Below are positions 55,255 to 63,104 of a stretch of DNA of 64,000 bases, in pieces. The stretch is from Candidatus Gastranaerophilales bacterium. GTDB taxonomy: Bacteria > Cyanobacteriota > Vampirovibrionia > Gastranaerophilales > Gastranaerophilaceae. The stretch spans positions 60,971-124,970 of the forward strand of contig CALUYD010000003.1 in the NCBI GenBank assembly GCA_944324915.1, given 5' to 3'. Each line of letters opens with the position of its first letter. Position 1 is the stretch's first letter. The notes beneath the pieces were generated by a model. The model was not told the DNA's origin and searched no databases. It worked only from the letters and a program-made list of their open reading frames with translations. The translations under genes were made by a program, and so were the position numbers.

Positions 55255-57141
55255 ATGGACATAAAAAGTATAGAATCACATAATTTATCGACTAATTTTA
55301 CTGCTAAAAGTGAAAAGACAAAAAAGCGTCAAAATTCGAATGCGAACGAAAATAAAACCGAATTAATGTCAAAATCCTACGCACAAGCAGTAAAAAATTC
55401 AGCTAAAATTAATCACTCAAATGTTAATTTTAAAGGTGGCAGAAAAGAAGCGCCGGTTGAGCCAAACGAAGAAACTTATGCTATGATTGGCGAACTTATA
55501 AAATTAAAAACACAAAGCGGCGAACCTCTATTAGAAAAAAATGCTATTAATGCGATACTAAAACAAGAAACAAATGAAATTAGAGAAATTATAAATCTAT
55601 TAAAAAACGCGCAAATCAAACAACCTGTTTCAAATGTGGAATATAAAAAATTACAAAACAGCACAGATACAGAACTTAAATTAATCAGCAACTTTACAAA
55701 CGAAGAAACAAAAACAGAAATTCGAATAATCCAAATAATAAAAAGTGACGGAACATCTACAACAGAAAGAACTGAAAGACATTCCGACGATACAAGTATA
55801 AGTTGGTATATAGGGGATGATAATTTTTTTGAAAGCTCAAGTTATGACGATGAAAAAAGAAAACCGAAATCTCTGATAGAAGTAATATATGATAAAACAT
55901 CCAAAGAACCGATTGCCATTCTTCATACAAAAACGTCTGAAATACTTGAAGGTGTATGGGACAAGACATTATACCAATTATCAGATTATGATGAAAATTA
56001 TGATGTCTTAAAAGCAATTAAAGATGGAACAATAGAAGGTGGTATAATACTATCAAAGGCTGTAAAAAATCCTGATGGTACAATAACATACATTGAAAAT
56101 TTAGATACAAACGGAACAAAAATTCAAAGAAAATATACTAAAGGAATAAATGGAATTGATTACAATTATTCTTATCAAATAACAGATGAAACAGGAAGAA
56201 AAATCTTAGATACACAAATTTCATTTACTAAAGATAGTGAAAATCAAACAACAACAATAATTAACGGCAAAAAATATATTGCAAGGTTTGATGATACAGA
56301 TAAAACAATTACAATTACAAGCAATGATAAAACAGAAGTAATTGATTTTAACACAATATCAAAAGACTTAACACTTTGGGAAACAGCAAAAAACATGGCT
56401 GCCAACCTTATTGAAACATTAAAATCTGCAATATGGATTGAAAAAGACAACAAAGACACAAACTCAAATATGTTTCCAATACCAAAAGTTGAAAAAATTT
56501 CAGAAAATGAAGTTGAATATATAAGCGCAACAGATGATGTTATGCAAATGTATAATGAAGACTGTCAAGAATTTATTATATTTTCTAAACAAGGAATGTA
56601 TAAAATTAAATACAATAAAGAAGATAACACGCTTGAATATTTAGATGAAACAATTGAATTAAACGATATTACATTAGATGAAATAAAATCAGCACCTTTA
56701 GATTTTATTTTAAAATACAAAAGTAAATTAAAATTAACAGATTTAAAATCATTTATTTCAGGTGAAAAAACCGGAGTAATAAAAACAATAGCAACAACAA
56801 CCACGGTAGCACACGAATTAGGTCATATATTAGATTTTAATTTCAAAAAACAATTATCAGATGATAAAGATTTAATTAAAATATATAAATCAGAAATTGA
56901 AGATTTTAATTCAAAATACACAGCAGAAGCAGGAAAAGAATATATAAGATATTTCTCTCAAACAGGAGGAAGTGCCGGAAGCGGGTTATCCGAAATAATA
57001 GCTGAAACAAACACAATATTAACAACATGTACCCATGATGCTCCAAATCTTCAAGCAAGAGCGCAATTCTTAGTGCAAAATTTTCCAAAAACAATCGCAT
57101 ATATTGCAACTAAATTTGGATTAAACCAAGCAAACCAATAA
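55255..57141 (+). CDS. Zinc-metallopeptidase-like protein with HELGH motif (lethal-factor-like)
   Basis: 628 residues, no signal peptide. Tag-like motifs are NFTA at 14-17 and NFKG at 58-61. Residues about 70-115 match one helical repeat of the kinase-like neighbours (IKLKTQSGEPLLEKNAINAI). Strand-rich YD-like repeats occupy about 125-350. The C-terminal domain has H520-E521-L-G-H524, two zinc ligands with the catalytic Glu, and a downstream GLSEIIAETN helix (E580 or E584 as third ligand). This spacing resembles the anthrax-lethal-factor/Pro-Pro endopeptidase clan. A secreted protease toxin is the best guess. Confidence 0.72.
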   Translation: MDIKSIESHNLSTNFTAKSEKTKKRQNSNANENKTELMSKSYAQAVKNSAKINHSNVNFKGGRKEAPVEPNEETYAMIGELIKLKTQSGEPLLEKNAINAILKQETNEIREIINLLKNAQIKQPVSNVEYKKLQNSTDTELKLISNFTNEETKTEIRIIQIIKSDGTSTTERTERHSDDTSISWYIGDDNFFESSSYDDEKRKPKSLIEVIYDKTSKEPIAILHTKTSEILEGVWDKTLYQLSDYDENYDVLKAIKDGTIEGGIILSKAVKNPDGTITYIENLDTNGTKIQRKYTKGINGIDYNYSYQITDETGRKILDTQISFTKDSENQTTTIINGKKYIARFDDTDKTITITSNDKTEVIDFNTISKDLTLWETAKNMAANLIETLKSAIWIEKDNKDTNSNMFPIPKVEKISENEVEYISATDDVMQMYNEDCQEFIIFSKQGMYKIKYNKEDNTLEYLDETIELNDITLDEIKSAPLDFILKYKSKLKLTDLKSFISGEKTGVIKTIATTTTVAHELGHILDFNFKKQLSDDKDLIKIYKSEIEDFNSKYTAEAGKEYIRYFSQTGGSAGSGLSEIIAETNTILTTCTHDAPNLQARAQFLVQNFPKTIAYIATKFGLNQANQ

Positions 57142-57201
57142 TTATTAACTTTTGTAAAATTTCTCATACAACGCTAAAGTTAAAAAACATAATTGTCGTT
57201 A

Positions 57202-57227
57202 ATACACACATAAATGGTGTGTGTATG
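57202..57227 (+). promoter_or_regulatory. Hairpin covering the start codon of the 1219-residue protein
   Basis: ATACACAC at 57202-57209 is complementary to GTGTGTAT at 57219-57226, which includes the first two bases of the ATG at 57225. The 9-base loop is ATAAATGGT. A fold on the mRNA would hide the start; no normal ribosome-binding site is seen. Confidence 0.35.
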
Positions 57228-60200
57228 AGTAACGAATTAATCAGATTAAATTTTTTAAAAAAAGTAACATCTTCGAACCCTGTATCACAAACAAGTACAG
57301 AAAAAACTGTTGCTACATCAAATGAATCTGAATCAGTATTTGAAAACAACCCTCAAACTACTTATGAAAATTATATAAATTCTGATGATTCTTGGAAAGA
57401 AATCCAAGCAAAAGAAGACAAAACTTTTGGTTTATGGAGTAGTGGAAAATATTCATATACATCTGTATCAGGAGTTACAGTAACTTTAGAAGACACCCAA
57501 GATGTTCATATTTTAGAAAATAAAGAAACAGGGGAAGTCGTTGTTATTGGTGCAAAAGGAGCGCAAATAAAAGGTGGGGACAATGGAAGCAGTATAACAA
57601 TATACGATTCTGAAATTGACTCCATAAAAACAGGAAAAAATGATGATGATATTAAAATATATAATTCAAAAATAGATAAACTTAATACAAAACAAGGTTC
57701 AGATTCTGTTATTATTGAAAATTCAGAAATTAATGATATTGATTTAGGAGACGGTGAAGATTTTATCTCAATATCTGATTCTGAAATTGAAGATATAAAA
57801 ACAAATTCGGGATTTTTATGGGGTGTATTTGATGATAGTCAAGATAGTGTATATATAGAAAATACTAATGTTGATGAACTAGAAACAGGAAAAGGTGACA
57901 ACAAAACAGTATTAAACAATTCAAATGTTAAAGATATATCAGAAAAGAATAATACTGTTGTTAAGGATGGAAACTATCTTGATTTTGATATTAATGAGAT
58001 AAGTTCAATTAAATCCGATAAAACCATAGAACTTCAAGACGGAAGTTCTATAACCGTTGAAGATTATGTTAATTACATGATAAATCAAGAAGTCGGTTTT
58101 GAAACAGTTGAAGAATATCAAGCCTATGCTATTGATAGTTTAAAAGCAAATCTGGATGCAATGGAAGAACTATTTTTATCTCAAGAAGATAATGACGGTA
58201 TAGTTGCAGATGGATACAATTTCTTAAAAGAACTAACAGGAATGGGAATATCTGATGAAGATATAAGAGATATTCTGCAAAAACAAGAAAAAATAATAAA
58301 TGAACTTGAAGCTGCAGCTAATGGCGAAAGCGATATGAGCTTTGAAGAAGCATATAAATATTATATGGGTGTAGAATTTTCAACAGAAAAAATTGATAAC
58401 CACCTAAAAATTGCAAATGCATATTATGCAGTAGTCAATGCATCAAGCTATGACGAAGATTATATAGAAAAATTTGAAGAAAAAACAGGACAAAGTTTTG
58501 AAGAATTAGCAAATGCTTATGGTCTATCTCAATTTGAGGCTTATGGTAAAGATACCTTCTTAAATGAATTAGTTAATAACTATGGAATAGATCAAGAAAC
58601 ATTTGCAAATAAACTATCCGGTGCAATTTCAACAATCGGTATCAGTTGTATGGCAATAGGTGGTGTAATAAGTTTTGTATTCCCACCGGCAGGTATTGCA
58701 CTTATGACAGCAGGTAAATATATTTCATTATCGGGTATGTTTATTGATAATGCTATTGATTTAATTGATGATACAACAGATAAAAATGGTTTAACTTGGG
58801 ATGAATTCAGCGAAAATGCAACAGAAACAGTGGTTGAAGTTGTAACATATAAAGCAGGTCAAGCAATCGGTAAATTTACAAGCTCACTAAATAATAAAGT
58901 TACAAATAAGCTAGTTCAAAACGGCATGAATAATATAGGAGCAAAATTTGTAGGAGAAGCGGCTGAATTAACGACCGATACGGCATTATCCCTAGCGAGT
59001 GATTTTGCAATAGCTCAGGGTGAATCATTAGTAACCACAGGTCAATTTATGGATGGTGGTGATTATTGGTCATTAGATAGATTCCTAGGTGAAGGTAAAA
59101 ACCAATTAATGGGTATTCTAACAGGTATCGGTTCAGGAAAAATTGAAGCATACCAAAAAACTACCATCGAAACAGCACAAAGTAAAATATTAGATGGCGA
59201 TATTGAAGGCGCTAAAGCATACATGCAATCACGTGGCATGAAAATAGATGATACAAGTTTTAGCGATTTTGAAAAACAAGTTTATGAAGCTAATAATCTT
59301 AAAATTGCAAGCGAACAAGGGGACACTGAAGCAAAAGCAAAACTAGATGAAGTTAAAGCTCAAGTTGAAACAGAAAATATTGAAGCACCAAAAGCAGAAG
59401 CTGAAGCTGAAGCACCAAAAGCAGAGATTGAAGCGGAAGCACCAAAAGCAGAAGTTGAAGCTGAAGCACCAAAAGCAGAGATTGAAGCTGAAGCACCAAA
59501 AGCAGAAGTTGAAGCGGAAGCATCAAAAGCAGAAGTTGAAGCAGAAGCACCAAAAGCAGACAATAATTCACAAACACAATCAAATAACATACTATCAAAA
59601 GCAAAAGAAACAGCACAAGAAGTAGGCAAAAAAGCAAGCGAAGCCGCAAGTAGCGCAGTAAATAAAGCAAAAAATACAGCAGAAAAAATAGCCACATCTG
59701 AAACAACACAAAAAGCAAAAGAAACAGCACAAGAAGTAGGCAAAAAAGCAAGCGAAGCTGCATCTAGCGCAGTAAATAAGACAAAAAATCTTTTCAATAG
59801 AGCAAAAGCGACAATTAGTAGCGGAATAAATAAACTTAGCTCAAAAACATCGCAAACACTAGATACAGAAGCTGAAACAGAAGCTCCAAAAACAGAGGCT
59901 CAAACTGAAATCAAACCGGAAACAAAAGTTATCGAAACAGACGCACAACGCCTTCAAAGAATTGCAAGCGCAAGTATGGTAACTATCAAGGATAATCCCC
60001 AAGAGATGTCGGTAGCAGAAAAAGATATTAGGGCAGGTCAAGTACCAGACTGGCAAGACGAATACTGCCAAATAAGACAAATAGGACCTTATGCAAAACA
60101 ATACGGACAATCTTCATACGTAGGAGATTTAAACGATATTGCAAAAAGTTTATATTCAAATTTATCTGGAGATTCGAATTACAGAATAAAAAAACAAACC

Positions 60201-60881
60201 GGACTTAGTATTGACAATTTCTCATTTAAAGTACTTGATGATACACAAAAAGGCATTACTGATATGAGCAATATCGTAACAATAAATAATAGCAGAGGTT
60301 GGTTGTATAGATCAAGCATAGATTGCCAATATGCAGATATTAGAGGTGCAGATTGTACAGAAAGACTATCTATAAACTGTAAAGCAAGTGCTGACTTAAT
60401 AAATGCTCTTGATAGATTTGTAACAAACGGAACCTATGTTAATTCCAAAAGTGAAACAGTAAAAGTTGAAGGCGCTAATTTATTGAACTACAAAACTCCT
60501 AATGTGCTACAAAATTGGAATAGCAGACAAGATCCTATCACTTTTTATTGCTATAACAAAGATGGAATTTCTCAAGAAATATATACAGCAATAGCTGAAA
60601 TCACCGCTAAATATGCAAGAGATACAATAAGAAATGGCAATACAGACTATCCTTGGATGAGCAATATTGAAGGAAATATAACAAACCAAGAAGTATATGA
60701 ACTAATATACAATTTGCAAAAATATACCAAAAACAACCCAAGATACGATGAATTCATGAAAGAAGCAGAAATCAATCTAAATCCTCAAAGCAATCAAAAA
60801 TACGCACATACATCAATAGGTATTTATGAAGCATTCAAAAATATCTTAGGTTATTTTGAAAAATATTATGGTAAAAGATAA
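57225..60881 (+). CDS. Large multidomain repeat protein, polymorphic-toxin-like layout
   Basis: 1218 residues from the ATG at 57225 (a GTG at 57219 adds two). No Sec signal. About 60-235: beta-solenoid with units of about 20 residues (ITIYDSEIDSIKTGKNDDD, IKIYNSKIDKLNTKQGSDS). About 245-455: helical. About 465-520: hydrophobic Gly/Ala-rich segment (IGISCMAIGGVISFVFPPAG) that could span or insert in a membrane. About 715-780: 9-residue EAPKAE(I/V)EA repeats. About 790-855: duplicated helical LEA-like segment. About 900-1218: unrecognised globular domain with several Cys (RLSINCKASADLINALDRF). This N-delivery, linker, C-terminal-domain layout is that of secreted toxins, but no catalytic motif is identified. 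Confidence 0.75.
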   Translation: MSNELIRLNFLKKVTSSNPVSQTSTEKTVATSNESESVFENNPQTTYENYINSDDSWKEIQAKEDKTFGLWSSGKYSYTSVSGVTVTLEDTQDVHILENKETGEVVVIGAKGAQIKGGDNGSSITIYDSEIDSIKTGKNDDDIKIYNSKIDKLNTKQGSDSVIIENSEINDIDLGDGEDFISISDSEIEDIKTNSGFLWGVFDDSQDSVYIENTNVDELETGKGDNKTVLNNSNVKDISEKNNTVVKDGNYLDFDINEISSIKSDKTIELQDGSSITVEDYVNYMINQEVGFETVEEYQAYAIDSLKANLDAMEELFLSQEDNDGIVADGYNFLKELTGMGISDEDIRDILQKQEKIINELEAAANGESDMSFEEAYKYYMGVEFSTEKIDNHLKIANAYYAVVNASSYDEDYIEKFEEKTGQSFEELANAYGLSQFEAYGKDTFLNELVNNYGIDQETFANKLSGAISTIGISCMAIGGVISFVFPPAGIALMTAGKYISLSGMFIDNAIDLIDDTTDKNGLTWDEFSENATETVVEVVTYKAGQAIGKFTSSLNNKVTNKLVQNGMNNIGAKFVGEAAELTTDTALSLASDFAIAQGESLVTTGQFMDGGDYWSLDRFLGEGKNQLMGILTGIGSGKIEAYQKTTIETAQSKILDGDIEGAKAYMQSRGMKIDDTSFSDFEKQVYEANNLKIASEQGDTEAKAKLDEVKAQVETENIEAPKAEAEAEAPKAEIEAEAPKAEVEAEAPKAEIEAEAPKAEVEAEASKAEVEAEAPKADNNSQTQSNNILSKAKETAQEVGKKASEAASSAVNKAKNTAEKIATSETTQKAKETAQEVGKKASEAASSAVNKTKNLFNRAKATISSGINKLSSKTSQTLDTEAETEAPKTEAQTEIKPETKVIETDAQRLQRIASASMVTIKDNPQEMSVAEKDIRAGQVPDWQDEYCQIRQIGPYAKQYGQSSYVGDLNDIAKSLYSNLSGDSNYRIKKQTGLSIDNFSFKVLDDTQKGITDMSNIVTINNSRGWLYRSSIDCQYADIRGADCTERLSINCKASADLINALDRFVTNGTYVNSKSETVKVEGANLLNYKTPNVLQNWNSRQDPITFYCYNKDGISQEIYTAIAEITAKYARDTIRNGNTDYPWMSNIEGNITNQEVYELIYNLQKYTKNNPRYDEFMKEAEINLNPQSNQKYAHTSIGIYEAFKNILGYFEKYYGKR
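59382..59560 (+). repeat. 27-base tandem repeat (EAPKAExEA)
   Basis: About six and a half units encode EAPKAE(A/I/V)EA. Ile and Val at position 7 alternate in the middle units, suggesting duplication in pairs of 54 bases. One unit has EASKAE. Confidence 0.9.
59601..59789 (+). repeat. Two 75-base direct repeats, 114 bases apart
   Basis: 59601-59675 and 59715-59789 are nearly identical and encode AKETAQEVGKKASEAASSAV twice. The 114-base spacing keeps the frame (38 residues). Confidence 0.9.
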
Positions 60882-60894
60882 TCAATAGATAATT

Positions 60895-62352
60895 CTAAAA
60901 ATTCTTCTTATTTAAAACATCCAAATACAAGAATTTATATTTCATAGCAGAATCTTCCCAAGAAAATCTTGCATTTATACAGTTTTTCACAATATTTTTA
61001 AAGTCATCTTTCCTATCATAATATGTCCAAATAGCATTTTTAATTTCATTTACCATTGATTGAGCGTCGTAGCCTAAAAATTTAAAGCCTGTTGCTTCTT
61101 TATTAGGATAAGCAACAACTGTATCATCCAAACCGCCAACTGCTCTAACTATTGGAACAGAGCCATATTTCATTGCTATCATTTGAGAAATTCCACAAGG
61201 CTCAAATAAACTTGGCATTAAAAACATATCAGACGCTTTATAAATTTTATCTGATAAATCTGCCTTAAAATCAATCCAAGCACGCATATTAGATGAATTA
61301 TTAGATGACCAAATAAGCATATTTTGGTATCTTTCATCACCTGTTCCCAAGAATACAAAATCAGCAGGCTGCTTCATCAACTCAAACTTAGCAAAATCAA
61401 TCAAATCAAGCCCTTTTTGATATACAAGACGAGATATCATTGCTATCAGTGGTCTATTTGGATTTATCGGTAAACCGAAAGCTCTTTGAATTTCTTCTTT
61501 AAATTTTGGTTTTTCCTTGATATTAAAGGGTTTTTTATCATATTTTGTACCGTTTAAAATACCGCATAGTTTATATGTTTGACCTCTTAGGGTGTAATCC
61601 ATGCCTTCACCAAAATCACTGCCTAAAATTTCTTGAGCATATCTTGGAGAAACGGTTGTAATTTTATCAGCACAATATAGCGCACCTTTCATCCAATTAA
61701 CTCTGCCATAATGCTCTAAACATGCATCATGATAAACATTATCCCAGCGCATATTTGCAAAATCAATTATTGATTTATCGCATTCACCTTGATAAGCAAG
61801 ATTATGAATAGTAAAAACTGATTTTGTATCTTTATAAAATTCATCATATTTATAATTTGATTTTAAATAAACGGGAAGCATAGCGCTATGCCAATCGTTA
61901 GCATGAATAATATCGGGTTTAAAATTTAATAATTTTGCATACTCTAGCACTGCAAGCGAAAATGAAACATATCTTTGCATTTCATACATTTCATCGCACC
62001 ATTTAGGATAAACCACATTAAAGCAAGAAAAATATTTTGGATTATCCACGAAAAACACCTTTATTTTAGTGTTAGGTATTTCTGTCATTTTTAATTTAAA
62101 AATATGTCTTGACCTACCCATATCAAGCGTCAATTCTGAATTTTCAATTTCTTTAATATTATATTTTTCACAATCTATACATCCATACAAAGGAGTAAAA
62201 ATAGCACATTCCACATCTTGCTTATCAAGATATAAAGGCAATTCCCCCACAACATCCGCTAAACCTCCAACTTTTGAATATGGAGCAACCTCAGCAGAAG
62301 CAAAAAGAACTCTTAATTCTCTTTTTTGTTTTTTGAATGTAGTTAATTTCAT
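60895..62352 (-). CDS. glgA: Glycogen synthase (ADP-glucose)
   Basis: 485 residues, GT5 family GT-B enzyme. ASAEVAPYSKVGGLADVVGE near 18-37 contains the KVGGL substrate-binding motif. HANDWHSAMLP, FTIHNLAYQG and the C-terminal PSLFEPCGISQMIAMKYG are typical. It makes alpha-1,4-glucan storage polymer. It sits 13 bases after ruvA on the minus strand; no other glg gene is in view. Confidence 0.96.
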   Translation of the reverse strand: MKLTTFKKQKRELRVLFASAEVAPYSKVGGLADVVGELPLYLDKQDVECAIFTPLYGCIDCEKYNIKEIENSELTLDMGRSRHIFKLKMTEIPNTKIKVFFVDNPKYFSCFNVVYPKWCDEMYEMQRYVSFSLAVLEYAKLLNFKPDIIHANDWHSAMLPVYLKSNYKYDEFYKDTKSVFTIHNLAYQGECDKSIIDFANMRWDNVYHDACLEHYGRVNWMKGALYCADKITTVSPRYAQEILGSDFGEGMDYTLRGQTYKLCGILNGTKYDKKPFNIKEKPKFKEEIQRAFGLPINPNRPLIAMISRLVYQKGLDLIDFAKFELMKQPADFVFLGTGDERYQNMLIWSSNNSSNMRAWIDFKADLSDKIYKASDMFLMPSLFEPCGISQMIAMKYGSVPIVRAVGGLDDTVVAYPNKEATGFKFLGYDAQSMVNEIKNAIWTYYDRKDDFKNIVKNCINARFSWEDSAMKYKFLYLDVLNKKNF

Positions 62353-62365
62353 TTATTCTATCCTT

Positions 62366-62974
62366 TTAAAAAATTGATAATATCTTTAAAACCTCTTTTA
62401 ATAATTCTTGTTCGTCATCTTTATCCATTTGAGTTAAGGCTGTTTCAAGCGCACTTTGATATTCGTCTTTAGAATATCCTAAAGATTCTAAAATTGCCAC
62501 AGCTTGAGAAATTGTATCAGATGAAACTTTGTTATTTTCAACTTTTTGACAAACAAAAGGAGTAATATCTAATTTATCAAGTTTGTCTTTTATTTCAAGA
62601 ACTATTTTTTGAGCCATTTTCTGCCCTATGCCTTTTGTTCTTGAAATTGTTTTATAATCTTGAGAAATTATTAAATTGATTAATTCATTAACATCAAACT
62701 CAGCAAGTAATGATAGTGCAACTTTAGTACCAATTCCTGACACACCTGTTAATATTTCAAAAATTACTCTTTCTTGCTTATTTTTAAAACCGCAAAGAGT
62801 CATTGAGTCTTCTTTATGAATTAATTTTGTGTAAATTTTAACTTCAGAATTTATATCATCAAGAGAATTTAGTGTTCTTAAATTAACTAAAAGACGATAG
62901 CCTATGCCATTGCACTCAACTGTGCAATATGGATATGATTTATCAGCTAAAACTCCTTTAATATAATCAAACAT
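62366..62974 (-). CDS. ruvA: Holliday junction branch migration protein RuvA
   Basis: 202 residues: N-terminal OB fold, two helix-hairpin-helix units (LTGVSGIGTKVALSLL, SRTKGIGQKMAQKIVLEIKD), then the C-terminal domain that contacts RuvB. Length is normal. ruvB is not adjacent. It probably shares a transcript with glgA. Confidence 0.96.
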   Translation of the reverse strand: MFDYIKGVLADKSYPYCTVECNGIGYRLLVNLRTLNSLDDINSEVKIYTKLIHKEDSMTLCGFKNKQERVIFEILTGVSGIGTKVALSLLAEFDVNELINLIISQDYKTISRTKGIGQKMAQKIVLEIKDKLDKLDITPFVCQKVENNKVSSDTISQAVAILESLGYSKDEYQSALETALTQMDKDDEQELLKEVLKILSIF

Positions 62975-63064
62975 AATAAAACTCCTTGAATAATTATAAT
63001 TCTTAAAATTACAAATACTCTAATTGTTTAGAAAATTTTACATTTATGAAATAGTGATTTATAC

Positions 63065-63073
63065 TGATATAAT
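63065..63073 (+). promoter_or_regulatory. Extended -10 promoter of ilvB
   Basis: TG-A-TATAAT at 63065-63073, 31 bases before the ilvB ATG. A good -35 at normal spacing is not seen, which an extended -10 can compensate. Confidence 0.55.
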
Positions 63074-63104
63074 AAATAAAGCTGAAGTGTAAAGAGGTAA
63101 TAAG

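Noticed and set aside
59382..59560. CRISPR-like array.
   Set aside because: The repeats are contiguous, in frame and without spacers; they are coding repeats.
59353..59797. Long minus-strand frames (136 and 145 residues) opposite the large mosaic protein.
   Set aside because: They are the antisense of the 27-base and 75-base repeats; their Leu-rich or Ala/Ser-rich content is an artefact of the repeat.
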